Of a DNA stretch of 32,643 nucleotides, positions 16,937 through 25,970 are shown piece after piece. The position numbers were made by a program, and so were the translations under genes. The notes below the pieces were generated by a model. That model was not told the origin of the DNA, searched no databases, and saw only the letters and a list, made by a program, of their open reading frames with translations. Source of the stretch: an uncultured Aquimarina sp. (GTDB taxonomy: Bacteria; Bacteroidota; Bacteroidia; Flavobacteriales; Flavobacteriaceae); the NCBI GenBank assembly GCA_947503135.1, contig CANNCQ010000030.1, positions 1 to 32,643 of the forward strand, written 5' to 3'. Numbering within the stretch: position 1 is the stretch's first letter; each line of letters opens with the position of its first letter.

Positions 16937-17646
16937 TCAAAATAATTAAATTTATATTTAAAATAGCTGTGGTACTTCTTGGTGTCACAGCTATTTTGTT
17001 TTTAGGAATTTACTTAATCTACAATAGCGACCTACCAAAAGGAATTACTGGAGAAAAAGCCAATAATTTAGCTTATAAAATAAGTTCATCTATTGGCTAT
17101 GAAGCTTATCAACATACCGATTTTATAAGTTGGGATGTTCGAGAATATGCTTACCGTTGGGATAAAGTAAATAAAATTGTAGTTGTTGAATGGGACAATA
17201 ATTATGTTTTATATAATCAAGATGAGCCTCATAATAGTGTGGTTGCTAAACCTACAAATTGTTCTGATACAATTAAAAAACAATTAATAGCTAAAGCTGA
17301 AAGTAAATTTAATAACGATTCATTTTGGTTGGTTGCTCCCTTTAAATTTTTTGATACCGGTGTTGAGCGTGTTTATATAGAAGCTACCGAAAATGAAAAT
17401 GCGTCTTTATTAATTACCTATAAGTCTGGTGGAACTACCCCTGGAGATAGCTACCAATGGTTTGTTGATGAAAATTTTATGCCAACACATTTCAAAATGT
17501 GGGTACAAATTATTCCCATTGGAGGTTTACCTGCTACTTGGGCTAACTGGAAAAAAATGAATACGGGAATTAAATTATCGCACGAAAAAAAGATTCTAAA
17601 CTCAATCCCTTTTCCTATAAGTAATATAAAAGCTTGGAATAATTAA
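16933..17646 (+). CDS. Hypothetical single-span membrane protein
   Basis: I cannot assign this 237-residue protein to a family with a known function. One N-terminal transmembrane segment (about 5-28, F-K-I-A-V-V-L-L-G-V-T-A-I-L-F-L) anchors a soluble domain rich in Trp and Tyr (S-W-D-V-R-E-Y-A-Y-R-W-D; G-D-S-Y-Q-W-F-V-D-E; P-A-T-W-A-N-W-K-K). These aromatic strands suggest a periplasmic beta-domain. It overlaps aroB by 4 bp and is followed 2 bp later by a GH113-like glycosidase, so it is co-transcribed with both; a role in cell-envelope biology is possible but unproven. Confidence 0.7.
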   Translation: MIKIIKFIFKIAVVLLGVTAILFLGIYLIYNSDLPKGITGEKANNLAYKISSSIGYEAYQHTDFISWDVREYAYRWDKVNKIVVVEWDNNYVLYNQDEPHNSVVAKPTNCSDTIKKQLIAKAESKFNNDSFWLVAPFKFFDTGVERVYIEATENENASLLITYKSGGTTPGDSYQWFVDENFMPTHFKMWVQIIPIGGLPATWANWKKMNTGIKLSHEKKILNSIPFPISNIKAWNN

Positions 17647-17648
17647 TA

Positions 17649-18638
17649 ATGAAAATTCTCTTTTTTTATATATTATCTTCATTAATTGGTTTGTGCTATT
17701 CGCAGCAAAAAGCACCTAAAATTAATGGAGCCAATTTAGTAGCTCCTCCTTCCTCCGAAATAACTTATATAGTCGATCTTAAAAAAACAAATACCAATTG
17801 GGTTGCTGTTATACCCTACGCATTTATAAAAGAAAACACTGCTAATGTAATTTTTGATACTAAATTCCAATGGTGGGGCGAGCGATCTCAAGGGGTTGAA
17901 CAAACTATCAAAAAAGCGAAAGCTGAAGGTTTTAAAATTATGCTTAAACCCCACATTTGGGTTTCTGGAGATGGTTGGGCTGGTGATTTTACTTTGAATA
18001 CTGAAACGGATTGGAAACAGTGGGAACAATCGTACACCCAATATATTTTAACTTTTTGCAAAATCGCTAAAAAATATGATGTAGAACTTTTTTGTATTGG
18101 AACCGAGTTGAGACAGGTGGTTAAAAATCGCCCCCTATTTTGGAATAAACTTATAGTAAAAATACGTTCTGTATATAATGGTAAGCTTACCTATGCAGCC
18201 AATTGGGATAATTATCAAAATATTACTTTTTGGCAAGAGCTAGATTACATTGGTATTGATAGTTATTTTCCATTATCAAAAGAAAAATCGCCTAGTATAA
18301 ATGCGTTGCAACAAGCATGGAATCCTATAAAAACTAAACTTAAAACCTTTAGTAATTGTAATGCTACCCCTATTCTATTTACCGAATTTGGATATCCTAG
18401 TACCGAATTTTGTACTTCAACCCCCTGGAAAGAAAACAGTAGTTTCGTTGCTAATCAACGTACGCAATCCACTGCTTATGAAGCTATTTTTAGTGCTTTT
18501 TGGAATGAATATTGGTTCGCAGGAGGCTTCTTTTGGAAGTGGCATATTTCCGATACTACTAAGCGAAATTTCAATAAAAGCTACACTCCTCAAGGCAAAA
18601 AGGCTTTACAAGTTATAACCAAATGGTATAAAAAATAG
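17649..18638 (+). CDS. GH113-like exported glycoside hydrolase
   Basis: A 329-residue protein with a signal peptide (MKILFFYILSSLIGLCYSQ; the Cys at 16 could make it a lipoprotein, but the context is not a clear lipobox). The rest is a TIM barrel resembling glycoside hydrolase family 113, whose characterised members are beta-mannanases. Visible features are K-P-H-I-W at 100-104, the acid/base Glu153 in C-I-G-T-E-L-R after beta-strand 4, D-Y-I-G-I-D-S-Y near 199-206, and the nucleophile Glu246 in L-F-T-E-F-G-Y-P after strand 7, then F-F-W-K-W at 294-298. Both catalytic glutamates are present, so it is probably active. The substrate is not predictable from sequence. It is in an operon with aroB and the preceding membrane protein. 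Confidence 0.8.
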   Translation: MKILFFYILSSLIGLCYSQQKAPKINGANLVAPPSSEITYIVDLKKTNTNWVAVIPYAFIKENTANVIFDTKFQWWGERSQGVEQTIKKAKAEGFKIMLKPHIWVSGDGWAGDFTLNTETDWKQWEQSYTQYILTFCKIAKKYDVELFCIGTELRQVVKNRPLFWNKLIVKIRSVYNGKLTYAANWDNYQNITFWQELDYIGIDSYFPLSKEKSPSINALQQAWNPIKTKLKTFSNCNATPILFTEFGYPSTEFCTSTPWKENSSFVANQRTQSTAYEAIFSAFWNEYWFAGGFFWKWHISDTTKRNFNKSYTPQGKKALQVITKWYKK

Positions 18639-18699
18639 CTTCATATTTCTTAAAAACAAAGCATAGGCTTATATTAGTCTTCCACTAAATAAATATTAT

Positions 18700-19626
18700 T
18701 TGTTTACAGTAAGACAATATCAATCTTCGGACTTTGAAGTATGGAATAAATTTATAGCCACTGCTAAAAATGCTACTTTTTTATTTCATCGCAATTTTAT
18801 GGAGTATCATAATTATCGATTTGAAGATTTTTCTCTACTCGTATTTCACAACAATAAACTAGTCGCTTTACTACCTGCTAATATTCAAAAAAACCATGTA
18901 CATTCACACAAAGGGTTAACTTATGGTGGTGTAATACTACAAAATAAATACAGCATCCTAAAAACTGAGGCTCTTTTTGAAGAAATTATAACTTTTCTTA
19001 AAAAAAATCACGTAACCACATTTACTTTAAAAACATTACCTTTTTTTTATCATAAAAATACAGCTTACGATTTAGAATCGATACTTTTCAAAAAGAAAGC
19101 CAAAATAGTAAACCGCGAACAAGGCTTTAGTATTGATTTCAATTTGCCTTTAACTATACATAAAACAAAACTTAAAAATTTCAGAAAAGGAGAAAAACAC
19201 AATTTTGTTATAACCGAAAACAATAATTTTGTTGATTTTTGGGACAATATTTTAATACCCAGACTTCAAACAAAACACCAGGTTAAACCGGTACACACAT
19301 CAAAAGAAATTGAATTTCTAGCTTCAAAATTCCCTGAAAATATTATCCAATATTGTATTTTTAAAGAATCCGAATTACTAGCAGGTATTACCGTTTTTAA
19401 AACCGATAAAGTAATTAAATCACAATACGGCGCAACCTCTGAAAGTGGTGAAAAATTTAGGGCTTTAGAATATTTATTTATTTACCTTATTGAAAAATAT
19501 AAAAACAAAAATTACGACTATTTTGACATGGGAATCATTGATGGTAATTATTCTTTATTAAAACAAAAAGAAGAACTTGGGTGTTCGCAATACGTTCAAG
19601 ATGTTTATAATTTAAAATTAGTTTAA
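18700..19626 (+). CDS. FemAB/GNAT-like acyltransferase of the glycan locus
   Basis: A 308-residue protein whose only plausible start is TTG 18700; the frame upstream has a stop at 18664 and no ATG, and the N-terminus (F-T-V-R-Q-Y-Q-S-S-D-F-E-V-W-N-K-F) fits the family. The order (F-L-F-H-R-N-F-M-E-Y-H near 28-38, A-L-L-P-A-N near 57-62, a second domain with L-L-A-G-I-T-V-F near 226-233 and S-Q-Y-G-A-T-S near 241-247) resembles GNAT/FemAB-type N-acyltransferases. It overlaps the aminotransferase gene by 1 bp. That pairing suggests it acylates the amino sugar made by the aminotransferase, in place of the hexapeptide acetyltransferase FdtC/QdtC; this is inference. Confidence 0.7.
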   Translation: MFTVRQYQSSDFEVWNKFIATAKNATFLFHRNFMEYHNYRFEDFSLLVFHNNKLVALLPANIQKNHVHSHKGLTYGGVILQNKYSILKTEALFEEIITFLKKNHVTTFTLKTLPFFYHKNTAYDLESILFKKKAKIVNREQGFSIDFNLPLTIHKTKLKNFRKGEKHNFVITENNNFVDFWDNILIPRLQTKHQVKPVHTSKEIEFLASKFPENIIQYCIFKESELLAGITVFKTDKVIKSQYGATSESGEKFRALEYLFIYLIEKYKNKNYDYFDMGIIDGNYSLLKQKEELGCSQYVQDVYNLKLV

Positions 19627-20729
19627 TGCAAATTCCTTTTCTTGATTTAAGAAAAATAAACGCACCTTATGAGAAAGATTTCAAACTACAGTTTGATTCC
19701 TTTTTAGAAAGAGGTTATTATATTTTAGGGAATGCCTGTAAATCATTCGAAATTGAATTCGCTAATTATTGTGGAGTTAGATACTGTTTAGGAACAGGAA
19801 ATGGTTTAGATGCTCTTACTTTAATTTTTAAAGGATATATAGAGCTAGGGCTATTATTTAAAGGAGATGAAGTTTTTGTAGCTGCAAACACCTATATTGC
19901 TACTATTATTGCTATTCAAAACGCTGGATTAATTCCTGTTTTAATTGACGTTAATAAATTCTCATATAATTTAGACGATACGCTATTACCCGTGCAGCCT
20001 TCCTCTAAAAGCAAAGCTTTAATGGTCACCCATTTATATGGCCAATTAGCAAATATGGAGGAATTAAGAAAATACTGCGACACCCATGGTTTATTGCTAC
20101 TGGCCGATGCTGCTCAGGCACATGGCGCAGAAACTAAAAATAACCAAAAAGCAGGAAGCATAGCCGATGCTGCTGGTTTTAGTTTTTACCCTACTAAAAA
20201 TTTAGGAGCTTTGGGTGATGGCGGTTGTGTTACTACTAATAACAAAAAACTTTTTGAGGTAATTGAAAAATTACGCAACTACGGAAAATCGTCAAATTAT
20301 ACCAACGACTACATAGGTATTAACTCACGGTTAGATGAAATTCAAGCAGGTTTTTTAAGTATTAAACTTAAAAAGTTAGACACAGACAATCTGTATCGAA
20401 AAAAAATTGGCTCGAGGTATTTGAATGAGATTACCAATTACAAAATCACTTTACCACTGGTTTCTGACTTTAAAAGTCATGTATTTCATCAATTTGTAGT
20501 TAGGGTTGAAAATAGAGAAGACTTTATTAACTACTTAAAAACCAATGGAATTGGCTGTTCAATACACTATCCCATACCGCCTCATAAACAAAAAGCATAT
20601 AAAGGATATTTTAAAAATGAATTTTCGGTTACTGAAAAATTAGCAAAACAGGTTGTTAGTATTCCTATAAATCCCATTCTTAAAAAAAATGAGGTAAATT
20701 ATATTATAGAAAAAATAAATAACTACTAA
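19626..20729 (+). CDS. DegT/DnrJ/EryC1/StrS sugar aminotransferase (FdtB/QdtB-like)
   Basis: A PLP-dependent aminotransferase of 367 residues that would transfer an amino group to C3 of dTDP-3-keto-6-deoxyhexose. The family signature is complete: P-F-L-D-L at the start, G-T-G-N-G-L-D-A-L near 56-64, A-N-T-Y-I-A-T near 87-93, the D161-A-A-Q-A-H-G motif and the PLP-binding lysine Lys191 in F-Y-P-T-K-N-L-G-A-L-G-D-G-G, then N-S-R-L-D-E-I-Q-A. It shares the TAATG junction with the acyltransferase gene upstream. The specific 3-amino assignment rests on the FdtA/QdtA-type isomerase at 25971; without it, another keto-sugar is possible. The gene symbol is left open because FdtB and QdtB cannot be told apart here. 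Confidence 0.88.
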   Translation: MQIPFLDLRKINAPYEKDFKLQFDSFLERGYYILGNACKSFEIEFANYCGVRYCLGTGNGLDALTLIFKGYIELGLLFKGDEVFVAANTYIATIIAIQNAGLIPVLIDVNKFSYNLDDTLLPVQPSSKSKALMVTHLYGQLANMEELRKYCDTHGLLLLADAAQAHGAETKNNQKAGSIADAAGFSFYPTKNLGALGDGGCVTTNNKKLFEVIEKLRNYGKSSNYTNDYIGINSRLDEIQAGFLSIKLKKLDTDNLYRKKIGSRYLNEITNYKITLPLVSDFKSHVFHQFVVRVENREDFINYLKTNGIGCSIHYPIPPHKQKAYKGYFKNEFSVTEKLAKQVVSIPINPILKKNEVNYIIEKINNY

Positions 20730-20739
20730 CTATTCAAAG

Positions 20740-21747
20740 GTGTTCGATATTCTTATAAAATCATACAATAGGCCATACTATTTGGATAGATGCTTGTATT
20801 CGATACAACAATTTGTTGTCGACAATAATTATAATTTAGTAATACTAGACGATGGTACTCCTGATATTTATTTAAATAAAATTATAGAAAAATACCCTAA
20901 AGTAACCATTCATAAATCTTCCGCTTATGCGGAAAAATCAGTAGCTGCATTAAAAGGACTAGCACCCAAAAACAAGACAATCCCTATCGATTTATGGATT
21001 GATGGTGCTAAAAATGCTTCTAATTATTTTTTATTACTTGAAGATGATATTTGGTTTACAAAAAAAGTCCGCCTTTCTAGTTTGATAGAAAATATGAAAT
21101 CAAACAAAGGTGTTTTTACAAAACTTTTTTGGTTAGGTAATAATGATTTAATTCAAAACAAAAAAATCATACAAAACGATTTTTTAAACTACATCACTCC
21201 AAAAATACCCTTTAAAAGTCCTTTTTTATTTTGGTTCTTTTTTAAAGTAAATAGATATAAAATCTATAAAATATCGAAATTTCTTAAAATATATACTGTA
21301 AAAAAGAAAAACAGCTATTATTCTATATACAGTGTGGCTGGCGTATTTTTTAAAAAAGAGTATTTTTTAGAATTGTGGAAAAATCATAACAATTCTGTAG
21401 ATGAAAAACTACAGATTTTAAATGCTTTAACGTTTATAAGAAAAAAAAAGAGTACTGGTTTTGCTTACACTAAAAATGAATACCTCAAAACAGGTTTTAT
21501 TTCTTCGGCAACGAACAAGTCTTTTATTAAAGAAAAGTGCGATATGCATCAATTAAATGCTTTTTTTAATAAACTATGGTTTCATGAAAAATTTGACTCA
21601 TACAAAAATTTAAAAGCTGATTTTTCTGAGGATTTTATAGAAAACTTACTTTTAAATAATAATTACCCAGCCAATAGTACCGAATGGAAAAACTGGTCAA
21701 AAGCTTTTAAAAATCATTTTAAAAAAATGGGGTGTAATTTAAATTAA
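20740..21747 (+). CDS. Putative glycosyltransferase (family 2-like, GT-A)
   Basis: A 335-residue protein starting with GTG 20740. The N-terminus F-D-I-L-I-K-S-Y-N-R-P-Y-Y-L-D-R-C-L and L-V-I-L-D-D-G-T-P-D match GT2 nucleotide-binding strands. L-L-L-E-D-D-I-W-F near 98-106 supplies the metal-binding acidic motif. The C-terminal half (about 170-335) is basic and less conserved, with no membrane segment, so it would act on lipid-linked sugar at the inner face of the membrane. It lies 10 bp after the aminotransferase and 3 bp before the flippase in one operon. Donor and acceptor sugars are unknown. Confidence 0.75.
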   Translation: MFDILIKSYNRPYYLDRCLYSIQQFVVDNNYNLVILDDGTPDIYLNKIIEKYPKVTIHKSSAYAEKSVAALKGLAPKNKTIPIDLWIDGAKNASNYFLLLEDDIWFTKKVRLSSLIENMKSNKGVFTKLFWLGNNDLIQNKKIIQNDFLNYITPKIPFKSPFLFWFFFKVNRYKIYKISKFLKIYTVKKKNSYYSIYSVAGVFFKKEYFLELWKNHNNSVDEKLQILNALTFIRKKKSTGFAYTKNEYLKTGFISSATNKSFIKEKCDMHQLNAFFNKLWFHEKFDSYKNLKADFSEDFIENLLLNNNYPANSTEWKNWSKAFKNHFKKMGCNLN

Positions 21748-21750
21748 GCC

Positions 21751-23244
21751 ATGCCTGTAAATAAGGAAATTAACGCTAATAAATCTATTCTAAAAGCCAC
21801 TAGTGTTTTTGGTTCTGTAAAATTGTTTAAAATTTTTTCTAGCATCATTACTACTAAATGTGCAGCAATTTTCCTAGGTCCTTCTGGGGTAGGTATTTTA
21901 GGCTTATTAAAAAGTACAATCAATCTTATTTCTTCCGTATCGAGCTTTGGATTTACAATAACCGGAATAAAGGAAATAGCACAACATACACCTATAGAAA
22001 AAAATAATACTGATGAGCTAAGAAAATCTATTTCTACATTAAAACAGTTTGCATTAATAATTAGTATAATTGGTTGTATTTCCACTCTTCTATTCTCTAA
22101 AAAAATAAGTCTTATTGTTTTTAAAACTGAAGCTGAATATTTATGGATAATACTGCTGTCTGTAAATTTCTTTTTCATTAATTACAACACTTGCATAAGA
22201 GCTATACTGCAAGGGTTACGAAAAATAAAACTAATCGCTTTGTCTGGTATTGTATCTGCTTTTATGGTAGTTATATCGACTATCCCTTTCTATTATTTAC
22301 TAGGTATTAAAGGAATTATTCCGGCAATTTTAGTGTCTAATTTTATGGGAGTGATTGTAAATACTTATTATTTAAAAAAATTAAACTTATCCCCAAAAAA
22401 AAATAGCTTTAAACAGTTTTCTGTAAAAGCTAAGGACCTTCTAAAACTAGGTTTTCTATTATCTTTGAATATTATTTTTGGGTTTATAACTAATTTCTTA
22501 ATTAAATTATACTTAGAAACTTACGGAAAAACCGAAGCTACTCTTGGTTATTATGAAGCTAGTATAGTAATTTTTACCTCGTATTTCGGAATTGTATTTT
22601 CGTCTATGGCTATAGATTATTATCCTAAATTAACTAGTATACGCGATCGTAACAGCGAAATAAAAACACTCGTAAATCAGCAAATTGAAATCGCATTATT
22701 GTTAGTAACACCACTAATTGTACTTATGTATTCTTTTTCTAAAATTGCTTTGAAAATTTTGTATTCAAGTGAATTCGATAAAGTTGAAATAATTTTCACT
22801 TTTGGACTACTAGCAATCGTTTTTAAAGCTGTAATATGGCCTTTAGGTTTTATAATATTAGCAAAGGACGACAAACGACACTATTTTTATCAAGAGTTAT
22901 TAGGCGATTTTTTAAATATACTTTTCTGTATTCTTTTTTACCAAAAAATAGGATTAATAGGCTTAGGACTAGCCATGTTTGTTAACTACCTATTGTCAAT
23001 AATTTATATTTATTATTTTATTCAAAAAAAATACGATTTTTCATTTGAAATAGAAACAGTTGCCATTTTTATAGTTTCATTTGCCTTAGCTGCTTCAGCT
23101 GCATTAGCTACGTATTATTTATATGGTATTTACCTAAAAATAATTTTAGGGATATTAATTATTACTTCAATTAGTTATTCCTTCTTTCTTATTAATAAAA
23201 AAACCGATTTAATTAACACTCTTAAACAAAAAATCATTTTTTAA
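21751..23244 (+). CDS. Wzx-type polysaccharide flippase (O-antigen translocase family)
   Basis: A 497-residue, very hydrophobic protein with about 12-14 membrane segments and the pattern of the MATE/MOP flippase superfamily. The N-terminus has F-G-S-V-K-L-F-K-I-F-S-S-I-I-T-T-K-C-A-A-I-F-L-G-P-S-G-V-G, the G-(P/T)-x-G-x-G loop typical of Wzx-like translocases, and later E-T-Y-G-K-T-E-A-T-L-G-Y-Y near the middle. It would move undecaprenyl-linked repeat units from the cytosolic to the periplasmic face. It sits in the plus-strand operon with the aminotransferase and a glycosyltransferase. No Wzy polymerase is recognised nearby. Confidence 0.85.
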   Translation: MPVNKEINANKSILKATSVFGSVKLFKIFSSIITTKCAAIFLGPSGVGILGLLKSTINLISSVSSFGFTITGIKEIAQHTPIEKNNTDELRKSISTLKQFALIISIIGCISTLLFSKKISLIVFKTEAEYLWIILLSVNFFFINYNTCIRAILQGLRKIKLIALSGIVSAFMVVISTIPFYYLLGIKGIIPAILVSNFMGVIVNTYYLKKLNLSPKKNSFKQFSVKAKDLLKLGFLLSLNIIFGFITNFLIKLYLETYGKTEATLGYYEASIVIFTSYFGIVFSSMAIDYYPKLTSIRDRNSEIKTLVNQQIEIALLLVTPLIVLMYSFSKIALKILYSSEFDKVEIIFTFGLLAIVFKAVIWPLGFIILAKDDKRHYFYQELLGDFLNILFCILFYQKIGLIGLGLAMFVNYLLSIIYIYYFIQKKYDFSFEIETVAIFIVSFALAASAALATYYLYGIYLKIILGILIITSISYSFFLINKKTDLINTLKQKIIF

Positions 23245-23316
23245 ATAATTATATCTACTTCCACTATATACTACTACAAACCTAATACTTATATTTATAG
23301 TATTAATTCGATTAAA

Positions 23317-24165
23317 ATGCCCAAAAACAGTAAGCTAACGTCCGAACGTTGTGTAGTATATATAAATGAAGAAGAGTTTGATTTTGAAGTTAAAGGGAGC
23401 TTTTTCGAAGGAAAAGATGAGCTTTTATTTAATACATCCGATAATATTTTATCAAATGTTAGCTGGCAAAACAGTGGTTTTTCTATCCTAAAATTATTTA
23501 CGGAAGCATCTTTTTTAGATTTACAAAATTCAATTACTACTAATATAATTGAAGGTTTGCGTAAAGCCAACATTAAAATTAATTCGGATAACTTTAATTT
23601 AAAAGACTATCATAAATACGTAACAAATGCTGAAGACCATTTTGCGGTTATTAATCATACTAGAAATTTACGTAACGAAGATTTAAAAATTGATATTGAA
23701 GCTTTAGAAAAATTATTATCAAAGCATCTCAAAATAAAATTATCTTCAATTATAAAAGACCTAGGCAGATCACATATACAAATTAGAATAAGTAGACCCG
23801 ATTCGTTAGATATCAACCCACCACACCGAGATAGCTACCTGGATTATTATAAAAATATACTAAACATATGGATCCCCATTTCGGGATGTAACGATAAATC
23901 GTCTTTACCCATAGTACCTGGTAGTCATCTTATAAATGAACGTAATATTATTAGAACCGATGCTAGAAGCGCTTACGTAAATGGGAATATTTATGCGGTA
24001 CCTTGTATGTTAAAGACCGTAGACGGCCCTTTTAAAATGATTCGTCCTAACCCTAAAGAAACCGAAGCCCTTATATTCACCCCTTATTTAGTACATGGTG
24101 CTGCCGTAAATTTAAATAGTGATATTACTCGAATATCTTTAGAATTAAGGTTTGACAAATGCTAA
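23317..24165 (+). CDS. Phytanoyl-CoA dioxygenase (PhyH)-like Fe(II)/2-oxoglutarate oxygenase
   Basis: A 282-residue protein with the PhyH-type double-stranded beta-helix. The iron ligands are visible as P-P-H170-R-D172-S-Y and L-V-H260-G-A-A, and the 2-oxoglutarate-binding Arg272 follows in I-T-R-I-S-L-E-L-R-F. W-I-P-I-S-G near 185-190 and L-P-I-V-P-G-S-H near 197-204 are also typical. Such enzymes hydroxylate or oxidise small molecules using O2 and 2-oxoglutarate. Its place after the flippase in a glycan locus suggests the substrate is a sugar, sugar nucleotide or a substituent of the glycan, but that is inference. Its last 4 bases overlap the stop of the convergent glycosyltransferase gene. 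Confidence 0.78.
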   Translation: MPKNSKLTSERCVVYINEEEFDFEVKGSFFEGKDELLFNTSDNILSNVSWQNSGFSILKLFTEASFLDLQNSITTNIIEGLRKANIKINSDNFNLKDYHKYVTNAEDHFAVINHTRNLRNEDLKIDIEALEKLLSKHLKIKLSSIIKDLGRSHIQIRISRPDSLDINPPHRDSYLDYYKNILNIWIPISGCNDKSSLPIVPGSHLINERNIIRTDARSAYVNGNIYAVPCMLKTVDGPFKMIRPNPKETEALIFTPYLVHGAAVNLNSDITRISLELRFDKC

Positions 24166-25073
24166 AGGTTTTTTGTTTTATAAAAAGACTTTAAATACAG
24201 TATTGCATATTTAAATGCTAAACTAATATGCTTAGTTTTTATGGCTATTTTAAATTCATGTACTATTCTTATCTTTAAAACATTATAACTCTTAGCTGTT
24301 TTATTTTGATTATATGCTTTTACACAAACTTTAAAAGTTGATCGCTCTTTTCTATATTGATTTTTTCTAACTGTTTTAGCTAAAGAACTATGTGAAGTTT
24401 CGAGAATTCTACGTTTAACCGAAATAAAATCGTCGTAAATGTAGTCGTACACAAAAGAAGAGCGAACCCAAAAATCAAAATCTTCATAATCTAAGGTTTC
24501 ATCATAGCCGTTTAAAAAATCATAAACCTCTTTTTTAACACACATTCCACAAGCATTTACATAAAATGCTTGGAGCAGTTCATGGTATAAATTTCCACTT
24601 TTAGGAATAAAATTCATAACATAAGGTACACCCGTATCTGTTCTATAAAAAGTATTAAGTACTTCTCCTTTTTCAGAAATATTTATAATATTCGAAAAAG
24701 AAACACCTGCATCACTGTTTTTTTTAAAATTTCGTATATGATTAGCTATAGCATTGGTTTCCAATAAATCGTCTGTAGCTAAATCTATTATAAATTTTCC
24801 TTTTGCCTTTATATATGCTTTATTGAAAGACTTTGTATGACCTAAATTTATTTCATTATCTATAAAAAAAATATTATTTAAAGCGTTTTTATTAAGCCAT
24901 TTTTCAATTACAGTTTTAGAATTATCTGTACTATAATCGTTAACAATTATTATTTCAATATTTTTATACGATTGGCTCAATACCGATTGTAAAGATGCTA
25001 CTACATAGTTTTCGTGGTTATAACACAAACAAATTACAGTAACCAGTGGTAAAGGATCGACAGCTGCTAACAA
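24162..25073 (-). CDS. Family 2 glycosyltransferase
   Basis: A 303-residue GT-A glycosyltransferase. Motifs are P-L-V-T-V-I-C-L-C-Y-N-H-E near the N-terminus, I-I-I-V-N-D-Y-S-T-D-N-S (nucleotide binding) and I-D-L-A-T-D-D-L-L-E (metal motif), with D-Y-E-D-F-D-F-W-V-R near 195-205 as the conserved acceptor-side ED motif. The frame has no ATG upstream; the start is TTG 25073 or a codon slightly downstream, so the first 10 residues are uncertain. It converges on the PhyH-like gene with a 4-bp overlap (CTAA supplies both stops). It stands alone on this strand and its donor sugar is unknown. Confidence 0.82.
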   Translation of the reverse strand: MLAAVDPLPLVTVICLCYNHENYVVASLQSVLSQSYKNIEIIIVNDYSTDNSKTVIEKWLNKNALNNIFFIDNEINLGHTKSFNKAYIKAKGKFIIDLATDDLLETNAIANHIRNFKKNSDAGVSFSNIINISEKGEVLNTFYRTDTGVPYVMNFIPKSGNLYHELLQAFYVNACGMCVKKEVYDFLNGYDETLDYEDFDFWVRSSFVYDYIYDDFISVKRRILETSHSSLAKTVRKNQYRKERSTFKVCVKAYNQNKTAKSYNVLKIRIVHEFKIAIKTKHISLAFKYAILYLKSFYKTKNL

Positions 25074-25093
25074 ATTATTGAGTTTCTATACAA

Positions 25094-25120
25094 TTGAATG
25101 AATTGTAAATAATATATTTG
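25094..25120 (+). promoter_or_regulatory. Candidate -33/-7 promoter for the 25142 glycosyltransferase
   Basis: TTG at 25094-25096 and TATATTTG at 25113-25120, separated by 16 nt, fit the Bacteroidota promoter pattern with a slightly short spacer. Transcription would begin near 25127, which excludes the upstream TTG (25118) as the start codon and favours ATG 25142. Confidence 0.5.
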
Positions 25121-25141
25121 AAATCAAAAATACTCTTTTTA

Positions 25142-25969
25142 ATGAAGTTTGAAATTTTATTATCTACAATGTTCCGAACTGATTTAGGTTTTCTAGATAA
25201 TATCTTTAAAAATAATAATCTGCTTGATTATGATATTTTAATTATAAATCAAACCACACCAGATAAACTCCTTAAGGTTCCTACATCTAAAAAAATAAGA
25301 ATAATAAACTCTTTTGAAAGAGGAACAGCTATTAGTAGAAACTTAGCCATAAATAACGCCAAAGGAAAATTTTGTTTAATTGCCGATGATGATATTGTAT
25401 ACGAGAAAGATTTTGAAAAAGTAATTTTGAATGAATTCAATAATTACAAAGACGCTTATTTGTTAAGCTTTGAAGCTTCTAATTATAAAAAGATACCACA
25501 TCAAAATTACCCTAAGCAACAGCAACACAACAAAAAATCCTTACGGCCTATACATAATATTGTAATGTGCTTTAAACTAGAATTAGTAAAAAAACACAGT
25601 GTTTTTTATAATAAATATTTTTCTTTGGGTGGCAAATTTGGAAATGGTGAGGAGTACCTGTTTTTAAGAGATGCTTATAAAAAGGGATTAAAAGCATATC
25701 ACATAAAAAAAAATATTGTTTTTCACGATAGCTTTTCCTCTGGTAAAGCTATGAGTAGCGATAGTATTATTCATACAAGAGCTGCCCGAAAAAATCATTT
25801 TTATAACACTTACTTTGCTTTAGGTTGGCTTTGTAAATACTTGTTTTTTTTATACAGACATAATTTTATAAAAGCAGCTGATTTTAAATCAAAATTTATG
25901 GTAGGTTTAAAAGGAATAAATGATTATAATGAATTACTAAAAAAAGGTTTAATTAAAAGACAAAAATAA
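25142..25969 (+). CDS. Putative glycosyltransferase (family 2-like)
   Basis: A 275-residue protein from ATG 25142. The frame is open from TTG 25118, but that codon falls inside the predicted promoter. The core shows R-G-T-A-I-S-R-N-L-A-I-N-N-A-K-G-K-F (the stretch in GT2 enzymes before the metal motif), then L-I-A-D-D-D-I-V-Y as the D-D-D motif, and F-G-N-G-E-E-Y-L-F as the downstream acidic motif. The N-terminal nucleotide-binding strand is present but divergent (D-I-L-I-I-N-Q-T-T-P). It is followed 1 bp later by the sugar ketoisomerase gene, so the two share a transcript. Confidence 0.72.
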   Translation: MKFEILLSTMFRTDLGFLDNIFKNNNLLDYDILIINQTTPDKLLKVPTSKKIRIINSFERGTAISRNLAINNAKGKFCLIADDDIVYEKDFEKVILNEFNNYKDAYLLSFEASNYKKIPHQNYPKQQQHNKKSLRPIHNIVMCFKLELVKKHSVFYNKYFSLGGKFGNGEEYLFLRDAYKKGLKAYHIKKNIVFHDSFSSGKAMSSDSIIHTRAARKNHFYNTYFALGWLCKYLFFLYRHNFIKAADFKSKFMVGLKGINDYNELLKKGLIKRQK

Positions 25970-25970
25970 A

